Origin: JANXMY01 sp964251675
GTDB taxonomy: Bacteria; Armatimonadota; Armatimonadia; Armatimonadales; Capsulimonadaceae
Direction of reading: 5' to 3'
Length of the DNA: 64,000 nt
NCBI GenBank assembly: GCA_964251675.1
Contig: CAXUKS010000003.1
Location: 99,266-163,265, forward strand
Shown piece by piece: positions 1 to 7,520 of this stretch (position 1 is the stretch's first letter; each line of letters begins with the position of its first letter). The notes beneath the pieces were generated by a model, which was given only the letters and a program-made list of their open reading frames with translations, searched no databases and was not told the origin of the DNA. The translations under genes and the position numbers were made by a program.

Positions 1-723
1 GTGGCCTTTTTCGGTCTTGGCGACAATCGCAACGGGCTTGTCCGTCTGCGCCAGCGCCTCGGTGTAGGCAGCATCAATGGCGTCGATGTCATGCCCATTG
101 ATCTCAATCACATGGCAGCCGAACGCTTTAAACCGGGCGGCATAGGTCGCCGAGTCCCAGCCGAGGTCCGTCTCGCCGCGCTGTCCCAGACGGTTCATGT
201 CCAGGATCGCAATCAAGTTGTTCAGCTTGTAGTGGTTCGCCTTGTCACAGGCTTCCCAGATGGAGCCTTCGGCCACTTCCGAGTCGCCGAGCAGCACCCA
301 GGTCTTGAAGGGCAATTTGGTCAGATACTTGCCGTCCAGCGCGATGCCGACCCCAATCGGCAGACCCTGCCCGAGCGACCCGGTGGCGACATCGGTGTAG
401 GGGGTGACGTGCGGGTTGGGGTGTCCTTCCAGACGGCTGCCAAACTGCCGCAGGGTCATCAGCTCTTCGTCGGTGACCGCGCCCGCCGCCTTGAACATGG
501 CATACAACAGGGGGCAGGCATGGCCCTTGCTGAAAATCAGGTGGTCATTGCCCGGCGCGTGCGGGTTCTGCCAGTCGTACTTCAGGTACTTGCCCAGCAG
601 CACCGCCATCAGGTCCGCCGCCGACATGGACGAGGTCGGGTGTCCTGACCCGGCTTTGGTCGTACACCGAATGCTGTCCACCCGAAGCTGCGCTGCGAGT
701 TCTTTAAAGTCTACGTCCGCCAT
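1..723 (-). CDS. tkt: Transketolase, N-terminal part (runs off window)
   Basis: Transfers two-carbon ketol units between sugar phosphates in the non-oxidative pentose phosphate pathway, with thiamine diphosphate as cofactor. Only the first 241 codons are present; the gene continues past the left edge. Visible blocks are GSGHPTSSMSAADLMAVL near residue 27, SKGHACPLLYAMF, TGSLGQGLPIGVG, and the diphosphate/Mg site GDSEVAEGSIWEA followed by NRLGQRG. GSGHPTSS and NRLGQ resemble the shorter animal-type transketolases of about 620 residues more than the E. coli TktA type. The ATG at 721–723 lies 14 bp after the stop of the upstream minus-strand gene, so the two are probably cotranscribed. Confidence 0.95.
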   Translation of the reverse strand, partial: MADVDFKELAAQLRVDSIRCTTKAGSGHPTSSMSAADLMAVLLGKYLKYDWQNPHAPGNDHLIFSKGHACPLLYAMFKAAGAVTDEELMTLRQFGSRLEGHPNPHVTPYTDVATGSLGQGLPIGVGIALDGKYLTKLPFKTWVLLGDSEVAEGSIWEACDKANHYKLNNLIAILDMNRLGQRGETDLGWDSATYAARFKAFGCHVIEINGHDIDAIDAAYTEALAQTDKPVAIVAKTEKGH

Positions 724-737
724 GTGTGTTCGTCTCC

Positions 738-1178
738 CTAGTTCACTGCCGTCAGTGTGTTCGTTTTTACAATTTTCGCGTTTATAATTTCTGCCAATGC
801 CTGCCGCTGATAGCTCACATTCAAGCTTGGGCACGGATTACCCACTCCGCGCCCGGCGGCAATGGTGATCAAGAAACCGCTGTCCATCAACGGAATGAGA
901 CTGGCATTCCACCAATCCGGCCCTGCCGCCCGAGAAGAAGCAAACGGACCGGGGAAATCTTCGGCCCGCACCAGCGCCTCCGAAGGAACCTGGTATAGCT
1001 GCGTTTGAAAGCTGACTTCCCGCTCCCAGGCAAACACGGCATTTTTCGCAGTTACCAGCTCTGTCCCTGGCGGTAGGGCATCGTTGAGAGCGTTCAGCAC
1101 TTGTACTAATGTAATTTCTGTTTTTATAGGCGATAAAGCACCACCGATATTTCTATAATACCCGGATTTTCCCGCCAA
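738..1178 (-). CDS. Hypothetical protein, possibly SMI1/KNR4 (SUKH)-like
   Basis: A 146-residue protein not firmly recognised. The C-terminal half has a tryptophan-rich stretch (PDWWNASLIPLMDSG) followed by a beta-like segment, which recalls the WW-x-x-x-IP-L core of SMI1/KNR4 (SUKH) domains. These often act as immunity proteins against contact-dependent toxins. The match is by eye and weak. No signal peptide or membrane helix is seen. It sits directly upstream of transketolase with a 14-bp gap. No toxin gene lies beside it, so a role cannot be assigned from context. Confidence 0.55.
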   Translation of the reverse strand: MAGKSGYYRNIGGALSPIKTEITLVQVLNALNDALPPGTELVTAKNAVFAWEREVSFQTQLYQVPSEALVRAEDFPGPFASSRAAGPDWWNASLIPLMDSGFLITIAAGRGVGNPCPSLNVSYQRQALAEIINAKIVKTNTLTAVN

Positions 1179-1199
1179 GCCGCCGCAATTTATGCGGTC

Positions 1200-1345
1200 T
1201 GTGCCCCCGGATTAAAATCCGGGGCTGGAAAAGGCGATTGTGCGCCTTCGCGCACATAGGAAACGCAGGCAAGGCTTTTCTTATGTCCACGCAGGTGGAC
1301 AATCACAACCAGCAGCCCCAGAATTCATTCTGGGGACAGTAGGGT
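1200..1345. repeat. Diverged family A-like palindromic repeat
   Basis: This stretch holds four small hairpins in the order seen in the better family A copies: a GC-rich outer hairpin around 1206–1228, an inner CGCCTTCGCG-type hairpin around 1237–1253, a mirrored one around 1288–1303, and an outer one around 1313–1337. The rest of 1179–1400 shows no coding signal. It is much diverged from the copies at 11456 and 62632. Confidence 0.45.
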
Positions 1346-1400
1346 GCATCACATCTGCTGTCATTATAAACAAAGGGGGCAGGCAAAGTCAACGGGCCTC

Positions 1401-1429
1401 TTGACACACCTAGATTTCCTATGTATAAT
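1401..1429 (+). promoter_or_regulatory. Consensus sigma-70 promoter for padR
   Basis: TTGACA at 1401–1406 and TATAAT at 1424–1429 are separated by exactly 17 bp, matching the consensus. The expected start of transcription, about 7 bp after the -10 box, falls on or next to the ATG at 1436, so the mRNA would be leaderless. A TAGATCTA palindrome at 1429–1436 overlaps the start and could be part of an operator for the PadR protein. Confidence 0.8.
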
Positions 1430-1435
1430 AGATCT

Positions 1436-1843
1436 ATGGATACCCCGGCACAGGAATACCTCAAAGGCGGCCTGACCCTGCTCATTCTGGCAACGCTCCG
1501 CGACGGCCCCGCGCATGGTTACGGCCTCGCCCGAACCATTGAGCGGCGCACCGAAAACGCGCTGGCCCTGCGCGAAGGCACGCTCTACCCCGCCCTGCAC
1601 GCTTTGGAGCGCGACGGCCTGATTTCGAGCGCGTGGGAGACGCCGCCGGGGGGCCGGGAGCGCAAGGTCTACACACTCACCGAAGACGGCCACCGCCGCC
1701 TCGAAGGCGGCAGCTTGGGCTGGGCACAGTTCGCCGATGCCGTCGCCCGCGTCCTCACGCCTTCTGACACCACCCCCGAAGGAGAACCTACTGATGGAAG
1801 AACCCCAACCCTCCGCCCCGCGCCGGGTGGAAGCCTATCTTGA
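1436..1843 (+). CDS. PadR family transcriptional regulator
   Basis: A winged-helix repressor of the PadR family. The N-terminal ~95 residues show the family pattern: LTLLILATLRDGPAHGYGLA, then REGTLYPALHALERDGLI for the recognition helix, then the wing GGRERKVYTLTEDGHRRL. The ATG at 1436 is chosen over an in-frame ATG at 1421 because 1421 lies upstream of the -10 box. The last 50 bp overlap the next gene, whose start sits inside this frame, so the two are translationally coupled. PadR proteins usually repress their own operon, and the overlap of palindrome, promoter and start fits that. The effector is unknown. Confidence 0.92.
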   Translation: MDTPAQEYLKGGLTLLILATLRDGPAHGYGLARTIERRTENALALREGTLYPALHALERDGLISSAWETPPGGRERKVYTLTEDGHRRLEGGSLGWAQFADAVARVLTPSDTTPEGEPTDGRTPTLRPAPGGSLS

Positions 1844-2498
1844 CACCGTGCTGGCCTCCCTGCCCCGCCGCCTGTCGGCGTTCCAATTAGACGAACTGCG
1901 GCGCGAGCTTCGCACGCATCTGTGGGAGCGCGTGGCCGCCTACGAAGAAATGGGGCAGACCGAAGACGCTGCCGTGACCGAGGCGCTGACACAATTTGGC
2001 GGGGGCAAAGATTTCGTGAAGCAGTGGCGGCGGGAGTGGAAAAAACCGACAAAGCGGATAACAGCGCGTGAAGTGTGGGAAGCCATACGCCTCTCGTTCC
2101 TGCCTACATTGATTGGCCTGAGTGCTGCCTCTCTGCCCGTCGCCGCATTGGCCTGGTATAGCCGCGTCTTATACGGCTCATCTTCCTCCGCTCTGATGGC
2201 GGTGGTCTGGACAATTTACTTTTCCGCTGCCCTGCTTCTGCCAGTGCTGGTAGGGGCAAGGCGTGGGGCACGTCTGCCGGAGCGGGCTGGGGTCGGCATC
2301 ACAGGGGCGCTCCTGCTTGAGTGTCTTGCCGCCAGCCTGCTGTCCAAAATCGGGGGGTGGGTCGCACCCGCCAGCTTTGTGACAGAATTTTTTAATTTGT
2401 TTATGGGATTGACATTGGTTTGGATTCCAGTCGCGGGAGGCGCGGCGGCGCTCACAGGCTGGCTGACGCGGTGGGCGCGGGCACGGCGAGTGGCGTGA
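1794..2498 (+). CDS. HAAS-domain membrane protein (PadR partner)
   Basis: A 234-residue protein with a soluble N-terminal domain (about residues 10–75, PRRLSAFQLDELRRELRTHL) typical of HAAS/DUF1700-type partners of PadR regulators. At least four hydrophobic helices follow from about residue 95 to the end. The start at 1794 is set by GGAG about 10 bp upstream; earlier in-frame starts lie deep within padR. PadR–HAAS pairs are often signalling modules in which the membrane protein senses an unknown cue. Here the pair stands alone, followed by a family C repeat, so the target is not evident. Confidence 0.8.
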   Translation: MEEPQPSAPRRVEAYLDTVLASLPRRLSAFQLDELRRELRTHLWERVAAYEEMGQTEDAAVTEALTQFGGGKDFVKQWRREWKKPTKRITAREVWEAIRLSFLPTLIGLSAASLPVAALAWYSRVLYGSSSSALMAVVWTIYFSAALLLPVLVGARRGARLPERAGVGITGALLLECLAASLLSKIGGWVAPASFVTEFFNLFMGLTLVWIPVAGGAAALTGWLTRWARARRVA

Positions 2499-2507
2499 AG
2501 AGCGCCC

Positions 2508-2624
2508 CTTCGCCCCCAATTCTGGGGGAACCGGAAAGGATAAGAGGGCGCAGCGAGCAGCGCCCCTAGAGATTTATTCGGCTCCCTCTCCTTGCGTAAG
2601 GAGAGAGCGGGGGTGAGGTTTCTA
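2508..2624. repeat. Family C intergenic repeat
   Basis: Fills the gap between two convergent genes. It contains GGATAAGAGGGCGCAGC, then CAGCGCCCCT, then CTCC hairpin arms ending in GGTGAGGTTTCTA. The same order recurs at 5200–5309 and in part at 12838–12912. The right end includes the stop codon (TAG, minus strand) of the DUF2721 gene. Confidence 0.75.
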
Positions 2625-3149
2625 GCCCGGCTCTCCGGCTTTTTCGGAGGCGGTCAGGTAGTCGGCGAACTTTTCCCGCACCAGCGCGGCCTCTTCGGCG
2701 ACGTTCTGCACGGCCAGGCGGGTCTCACCAACCAGGACCGAGCAGCCGAAGACGAGGCCGCCCACCCCCACGGCCCCAGTCACCGTCGCAATCCAGACAA
2801 CCACGCGAAACAGCAGGTGGTGGGGCGAAGCCACGACGCTGGCCCCGATCAGGGAAATCAGCGCGGAGGCGGCAAACGATCCCAGGGCCAGATAAAACGA
2901 GCGCAGGGCATACAGCAAAAGCAGGGAGCGCCGCTCCACACGGTTGAGCTGACGGATACGCATGAGAGTCATCGGGTCATCGCTCACGGTCTCTTTCTCC
3001 AGCAGTGCAGACAGCGCCCGCGCCCGGTCAATGGCGCGAGCGAAGCGATTGGACGTGCCGAGGGCCAGCACGGACGACGCATTGGTGAGAACCGCAGGGG
3101 CGACAATCAAGCTGAGACTGGCAAAAGGGTTGTCGGACAGAAACGGCAT
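2622..3149 (-). CDS. DUF2721 family membrane protein
   Basis: A 175-residue protein matching the DUF2721 pattern: N-terminal PFASLSLIVAPAVLTNASSV, then a conserved charged linker (NRFARAIDRARALSALL, RIRQLNRVERRSLLL), then three or four membrane helices. Function is unknown; the family is small, integral-membrane and widespread. The stop codon is the first triplet of the adjacent repeat. The downstream neighbour on the same strand is the transketolase region; upstream is the broken YgiT-like gene, 14 bp away. Confidence 0.85.
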   Translation of the reverse strand: MPFLSDNPFASLSLIVAPAVLTNASSVLALGTSNRFARAIDRARALSALLEKETVSDDPMTLMRIRQLNRVERRSLLLLYALRSFYLALGSFAASALISLIGASVVASPHHLLFRVVVWIATVTGAVGVGGLVFGCSVLVGETRLAVQNVAEEAALVREKFADYLTASEKAGEPG

Positions 3150-3163
3150 GGGGTATTAAAGTT

Positions 3164-3391
3164 CTAAGCAGCGGCATACTCACGCACATCCACCTGAACG
3201 CCGGAGCGAGCGGCTTGCTCGGCAGTTTCCAGCAGATTCAAGGCCTCGTCTTCGTTGATGTATTCCTAGCCGCAGTTGGGGCAGACGCGGGCGGCAACGT
3301 GCTTTACCACCAGCGTCATGCCATCTCGCTCCAGAGTCACGGTTGCTGTTCCAGGTTCAATTTTAGATTGCTTGCAGATGGTGCAGGTCAT
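3164..3391 (-). pseudogene. YgiT-type zinc-finger antitoxin with in-frame amber codon
   Basis: Reads as a 75-codon YgiT/MqsA-type N-terminal zinc finger: MTCTICKQ at the start, then ARVCPNCG, then EYINEDEALNLLETAEQAA. The four cysteines that bind zinc are present. A TAG codon at 3266–3268 (codon 42) interrupts it right after CPNCG, where the family usually has Glu. One base change (GAG to TAG) explains it, and the frame is otherwise open to its natural end. Upstream, where a DUF4258/RelE-like toxin gene would be expected, there is a family A repeat instead. It is therefore an orphan, probably inactive, antitoxin relic, unless the stop is read through or is a sequencing error. Confidence 0.8.
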
Positions 3392-3399
3392 AAGACAAA

Positions 3400-3535
3400 C
3401 CCTGCCCTGAACGGCAGGGCTTTAAAAGTGCAATTCCCCGCCTTCGCGGGCACAGGAAGCGTTCCGAAAGTGCGTCTTTTGCCTACGAAGGTGGGGAGCT
3501 GCTTTTTCAAAGCACGGGGGTTTAGCCCCGTGAGA
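3400..3535. repeat. Family A palindromic repeat
   Basis: About 135 bp of mirrored hairpin arms: CCCCGCCTTCGCGGGC on the left, GCCTACGAAGGTGGGG on the right, and an outer right arm AGCACGGGGGTTTAGCCCCG. The left outer arm differs (a CTGCC/GGCAG hairpin). It lies between the IDH-like gene and the YgiT relic. Related copies are at 11456, 24733 and 62632. Confidence 0.75.
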
Positions 3536-3551
3536 TAGGCGTTATCGCTGT

Positions 3552-4634
3552 TCACCGCTCTCCCAGCGTTTCCCAGACTTCCACTTTGCTCTGCACCCGC
3601 GCAATCACGCTGTCGGTGAACTCGGAGGTCGTGGAGCCGCCGCCCAAATCGGAGGTGCGGATGCCGTCGTGGATGGCCTCAAAGGCCGACTCATAAATCG
3701 CACGGGAGGCGCGGGAGGCGGCGGGGGTGTGCAGGAAGGTCAAAAGAGACGCCCCGGCTAAAATCATGGCGAGGGGGTTGGCGATATTTTTGCCTTCCAG
3801 CGACGGGGCTGTGCCGTGCGGGGCCTCGGTCATCACCACTTTTGGCTCAAAGTTTTCGTCAAACGAGATCAGCAGCGACTCGGACCCGGCGATGGAGCCA
3901 TAAAAGGCCAGCACGAGGTCCGCCAGGCAGTCACCGTCGCGGTTCAGGGCGGGGATGACCAGCGGCTCGGACGCCCGCGCCAGCAGGAGGGCATACGTGG
4001 CATCAATGAGCTGCGGCTCGTAGCGGACATCCGGGTAAGCTTTGGAAGCCGCGTCCATTTCTTCCTTGAACATCCCTTCGTAGACGGGCGACACGGTGTA
4101 CTTCGGGCCGCCAAAGACTTTTGCACCGGTTTTGCGGGCCTGCCGGAAGGCAAACTCGGACACCATACGGCAGGTCTTGCGGTCAATGGTTTCAGTGCGG
4201 TGCGCGACTTCGTCGTACCCCTCGCCCTCGCGCCATTCTTTGGCGCCGTAAGCATCGCCGACAGCCATACGGACGACGGACATGGGCGCATGGACGCCGC
4301 CGACGGTCAGAACGCCCGGCAGACGCCGCCCGGTGCGGACAATCACCGTGCCGTCAATTTCCTTGCGGAGAATGGCGTTGGGCGAGCCGACATCGCCCTT
4401 GACATCAGGGGTGATGGTGGCCGCTTTCAGTCCCAGGCCATGCTGGATCATGGCCTGCGCGGACTCATGCACCACGGCGTTCTGCGTGGCGCGGCGGTTT
4501 GCGAGCGACAGGTCATAATGCGCGAACTCGACATCGACTTTGGTGACGGCGGGGCTGAGGACGCGCAGCGCCTCCACCAGAAGTTCCTGCCCGGTCTGGT
4601 CGCCTTCTAAGACGACGATTGTGTGCTGTGCCAT
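3552..4634 (-). CDS. Isocitrate/isopropylmalate dehydrogenase family protein
   Basis: A 360-residue beta-decarboxylating dehydrogenase that oxidises a 2-hydroxyacid with NAD(P) and Mg. Family features in order: EGDQTGQEL near residue 10; KGDVGSPNAILRKEIDGTVIVR in the middle; the metal-binding aspartates in NRDGDCLADLV; and EAPHGTAP followed by GKNIANPLAMILA. Length and the APHGTAP plus NP motifs suggest the NAD-type isocitrate dehydrogenase branch, but homoisocitrate or isopropylmalate activity cannot be excluded. No other leucine or lysine pathway gene is nearby. The stop lies about 16 bp from a family A repeat. Confidence 0.85.
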   Translation of the reverse strand: MAQHTIVVLEGDQTGQELLVEALRVLSPAVTKVDVEFAHYDLSLANRRATQNAVVHESAQAMIQHGLGLKAATITPDVKGDVGSPNAILRKEIDGTVIVRTGRRLPGVLTVGGVHAPMSVVRMAVGDAYGAKEWREGEGYDEVAHRTETIDRKTCRMVSEFAFRQARKTGAKVFGGPKYTVSPVYEGMFKEEMDAASKAYPDVRYEPQLIDATYALLLARASEPLVIPALNRDGDCLADLVLAFYGSIAGSESLLISFDENFEPKVVMTEAPHGTAPSLEGKNIANPLAMILAGASLLTFLHTPAASRASRAIYESAFEAIHDGIRTSDLGGGSTTSEFTDSVIARVQSKVEVWETLGER

Positions 4635-4645
4635 AAACTACCTTT

Positions 4646-5083
4646 TCAATAACGTTCGGCCTTTGCAGCCGGACGCCGTTTTTGTTTTTCGCTATCTATC
4701 TGCGCTTTATTCTCGACAAACTCTTTTTGGAGTTCGGCGAAGTCGCGCTTGGTTCCGTATTCCCAGGCAGACCCCAGCATATCGAAATCAGTCTGCGTGA
4801 GGTGCCCCGGCAAATCCCGGCTGACTTCCGGATTATCCAAAAGGTCTTCGTAAAAGCAGATAACCACTGCCGTGCGGACTTCAATACTGCGATGTGTCAA
4901 ACACCAATGCGCGTAATCGTAGATGACAGCAATGCTTTTTTCGTCACGCGGTCCTGCTTTACCATAAGCGGCTTCCAGCCTGTCGAAAAGTCTTGACCAG
5001 AGGTACGCTAATCCGTCAGCGTCCGCAATTTCCCGGTGCAGTTCGGGGAACCGCGTGAGTGCTTCGCGCCGCCACAGGCTCAT
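4646..5083 (-). CDS. Hypothetical protein (DUF7674-like?)
   Basis: A 145-residue, acidic, soluble-looking protein, not firmly recognised. The core YDYAHWCLTHRSIEVRTAV and CFYEDLLDN resembles small immunity-associated families such as DUF7674, but this is a visual impression. The C-terminus is lysine and arginine rich (SEKQKRRPAAKAERY). It is 11 bp upstream of the IDH-like gene on the same strand, so they could share a transcript. Family B and C repeats lie upstream. Confidence 0.6.
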   Translation of the reverse strand: MSLWRREALTRFPELHREIADADGLAYLWSRLFDRLEAAYGKAGPRDEKSIAVIYDYAHWCLTHRSIEVRTAVVICFYEDLLDNPEVSRDLPGHLTQTDFDMLGSAWEYGTKRDFAELQKEFVENKAQIDSEKQKRRPAAKAERY

Positions 5084-5143
5084 AGGTTATGCTCCGTCTC
5101 GGTTTATGCCAATTCGCTTCCATTGTACCCCAGACAAACCGAA

Positions 5144-5190
5144 AGCCGGGGGTGTGGAAACCCCCGGCAAAGAAATGTCCTTTGGACACA
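5144..5190. repeat. Half-copy of family B repeat
   Basis: Contains the GCCGGGGGTGTGG/CCCCCGGC hairpin followed by TGTCCTTTGGACA, matching one end of the family B copies at 10240 and 55173. The other half is missing and a family C repeat follows at once. Confidence 0.7.
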
Positions 5191-5199
5191 GAGAAGACC

Positions 5200-5309
5200 T
5201 CCTCGCCCCCAACTACAGAGGAAGCGGGAAGGATAAGAGGGCGCAGCAAGCAGTGCCCCTACACAGTTATCCGGCTCCCCTCTGAAGGAGGGGCCGGGGG
5301 AGGTTTCTA
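5200..5309. repeat. Family C intergenic repeat
   Basis: Same order of blocks as 2508–2624: CGCCCCCAA, GGGAAGGATAAGAGGGCGCA, CAGTGCCCCTA, CGGCTCCCCTCTGAAGGAGG, and GGTTTCTA at the end. It ends in the TAG stop codon of the minus-strand isomerase gene, as the other copy does for DUF2721. With the half family B copy it fills the 220-bp gap between the two minus-strand genes. Confidence 0.75.
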
Positions 5310-6152
5310 CCCGCCCTGCGCCAGTAATTGCCGCGTGTAGTCCACCGAGCGGGAGACGCCGGAAAAGGGGTCTTCCTCGCCTTCGTACTCAATGTTCAGC
5401 CAGCCGTCAAAGCCTGCCCGGTGCAGGGACTCCAGGCAGCCCGCGAGGTCTACATCCCCTTCGCCGAGAGCCGTGCCCGCAAACTTTAAGCCTTCGGTTC
5501 CCACATAGGCGAAGCCCGCATAGTCATCAGGCACGACATGGAAGTCCTTGAAGTGACACATGACTGCCCGTGTTGCCAGGGCCTCCACAGCCAGATGAGG
5601 GGATTGATGCACCAACAGAAAGTTTCCCGTATCCGGGTTCGCTTTCAGGGCGGGGGAAGCCACGGCGTTTAAAATCATCTCCACCTGATCCGAGCGGCCC
5701 GCCAGCCGCCCGTGGTTTTCCAGGGCCAGCGTGACCCCGTGGGCATAGGCATACGCCGCCGCGTCTTTGAGGCCGTCGACCATCCACAGCAGGCACTGGT
5801 CCGGCGTGAGGTCGGGGCCGAGATCGCCGCCGAAGACGCGCACGGTTTTGGCTCCAAAGTGAACAGCATTGTCTACACCGTCCGTGATTTTGGTCAGCGC
5901 GGCGGCACGGTCCTCCGGTGCGGGCTGCGCGAAGTTGTTGGCGACGGCATACACGCCGACCGGCAGGCCAGTGTCTTTGAGTGCGGCTTCCACGGCGGGC
6001 AGCTCAGCGGCGCGGTCCTGCCAGAAGAAGTCCAGCAGCTCCACGCCGTCCACGCCGAGGCGTTTGGCTTCCTGAATAAAGCCGGGGATGTCAATCTGCC
6101 CGCGCCGGAACGCCGCCGCGTAGCTCCACATACTCAGTCCAAAGTGCATCAC
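5307..6152 (-). CDS. Sugar phosphate isomerase/epimerase (TIM barrel)
   Basis: A 281-residue xylose-isomerase-like TIM barrel. Typical segments are FGLSMWSYA at the N-terminus, AKRLGVDGVELLDFFW, the metal-ligand region LALENHGR, NPDTGNFLL, and HFKDFHVV, ending with DGWLNIEYEGEEDP. The Glu in ALENHG, Asp in NPDTGN, His in HFKDFH and Glu in IEYEGE are placed as the family's metal ligands. Substrate is unknown. A second, distinct member is at 56472–57329. It follows the phosphatase gene on the same strand by 28 bp and may belong to that transcript. Start at 6152 or the next codon, 6149. Confidence 0.88.
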   Translation of the reverse strand: MMHFGLSMWSYAAAFRRGQIDIPGFIQEAKRLGVDGVELLDFFWQDRAAELPAVEAALKDTGLPVGVYAVANNFAQPAPEDRAAALTKITDGVDNAVHFGAKTVRVFGGDLGPDLTPDQCLLWMVDGLKDAAAYAYAHGVTLALENHGRLAGRSDQVEMILNAVASPALKANPDTGNFLLVHQSPHLAVEALATRAVMCHFKDFHVVPDDYAGFAYVGTEGLKFAGTALGEGDVDLAGCLESLHRAGFDGWLNIEYEGEEDPFSGVSRSVDYTRQLLAQGG

Positions 6153-6180
6153 AATTTTCTCCCGCGCTCGTCATTCATCG

Positions 6181-7461
6181 TTACTGCCACCGTGCGAGGA
6201 GGACACAGACATCATCCATGAATTTGCCGCCCCCGAAAGCCTGTGCCCCGTCGAGGATCGTCCGGCCCATTCCCTCCAGCGTCCCTGCGGAGCGCCCCTC
6301 TTGTGCCAGCCGCATCAGGCCCTCATAGCCCAGAAACTCACTGCCGCGCCGCGCCTCGGTCACACCGTCCGTGGTCAGGACAAGCCAGTCTCCGTGGTCA
6401 AGCTGGAAGGTCGTTTCCTCGTATTCACTGCCCGGCTCAAACCCCAGCAGCAGGCCGCTGGCCTGGATATTTTCCATCCGGCCGTCGGCGTGAACCAGCA
6501 GCGGCGGTTCCATCCCTGCAGAGGCGACTGCGGCCTGCCCCGTGGCGGAGCTGACAATCACAAGCGTCAGGCAGACCGGCGCGTCATCCCCCTCCGGGTT
6601 CAGCCCCTCCCCATACAGACGGTGGCTCTCGCACAGATAGGCGTTCATCTGGGACAGGATGCGGGCGGGGTGTTCGTGTTCGCGGACAAAGCCTCGCAGC
6701 ACATATTTGAGTTCCGCCGTGAAGACAGCGGCAGGCAGGCCGTGCCCCATGACATCGCCCATGACCAGGGCGATATTTCCGTGATCACAGGCGAAAGCGT
6801 CCCAGAAATCCCCGCCGACCAGGGCGTCTTCGGACGCCGCCTCGTAGAGCGTCTTAACCGCCATGCCGGGAAAGGAGTCCTCAGGCGGCATAAACAGCAG
6901 AGAGCGCTGCAGGGTCTCGGCGATATTGCGCTCCCGCGTGTAGGCCGCTTCCAGCTGCTGCGCTGTCCGCTTTTGCGCGGACACATCGATAATCACGCAG
7001 CGCAGCATTTCCACGAGGCCGTCGCCGCCGAGGACCAGGCGCACGATGTTCCGCATCCAGATCCATTCGGTATCCGCCGACAGGGCGCGGAACTCGTATT
7101 CGTAGTCCTGACCCTGATGGAAGAATTCCGAAAGGAGCGGCAAGACCCGCTCCCGGTCGCTGGGATGAATGATCTCGGCAAGGAAGTCGGGCTGGGAATG
7201 CCAGCGGTCCAGGGGGTGTCCCAGGAATGTTTCAGCCCGCAGGCTCAGAAACGACGGCTGCCCGAGGTGCGTATCCACCTCACAGATGACGGCATCCAGG
7301 CCATGCACAAGATCGCGCAGGCGCTGCTCCGCCCGCAAAGCGGTTTCTGCGAGTTCGTGCTGCCGAAGCCCGGCGATCACGAGACGTTCGTTGATCGCCA
7401 GTATGTCTGCGGGGTGTGCTGTAGAATCAGAAATAATCACGGCGGCCTCTTTCGCTCTCAC
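6181..7461 (-). CDS. PAS-domain PP2C (SpoIIE/RsbU-type) serine phosphatase
   Basis: A 426-residue phosphatase. Residues ~45–160 form a PAS domain (WHSQPDFLAEIIHPSDRERV, then EYEFRALSADTEWIWMRN). A coiled linker, ~161–187, ends in the ETLQRSLL motif typical of RsbU-like proteins. The PP2C domain runs to the end with metal ligands in LVGGDFWDAF (~216–221), MGDVMGHGLPAA (~235–244), TDGVTEARRG and MDDVCVLLARW. Such enzymes dephosphorylate anti-sigma antagonists or other partners. It follows the KaiC-like gene by 59 bp on the same strand, so it probably takes input from it. Confidence 0.92.
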   Translation of the reverse strand: MRAKEAAVIISDSTAHPADILAINERLVIAGLRQHELAETALRAEQRLRDLVHGLDAVICEVDTHLGQPSFLSLRAETFLGHPLDRWHSQPDFLAEIIHPSDRERVLPLLSEFFHQGQDYEYEFRALSADTEWIWMRNIVRLVLGGDGLVEMLRCVIIDVSAQKRTAQQLEAAYTRERNIAETLQRSLLFMPPEDSFPGMAVKTLYEAASEDALVGGDFWDAFACDHGNIALVMGDVMGHGLPAAVFTAELKYVLRGFVREHEHPARILSQMNAYLCESHRLYGEGLNPEGDDAPVCLTLVIVSSATGQAAVASAGMEPPLLVHADGRMENIQASGLLLGFEPGSEYEETTFQLDHGDWLVLTTDGVTEARRGSEFLGYEGLMRLAQEGRSAGTLEGMGRTILDGAQAFGGGKFMDDVCVLLARWQ

Positions 7462-7520
7462 CTGGGCGTCGGCATCGGATCCGTCTTCAGGGGACCAATG
7501 GGACGCGCTGCTATGGCTGT

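Noticed and set aside
1..648. Long plus-strand open frame over the transketolase
   Set aside because: The minus strand encodes transketolase with all conserved motifs; the plus frame is an arginine/glycine-rich shadow.
1421..1435. ATG 1421 as the padR start
   Set aside because: It lies upstream of the -10 box and would not be in the mRNA from the consensus promoter.
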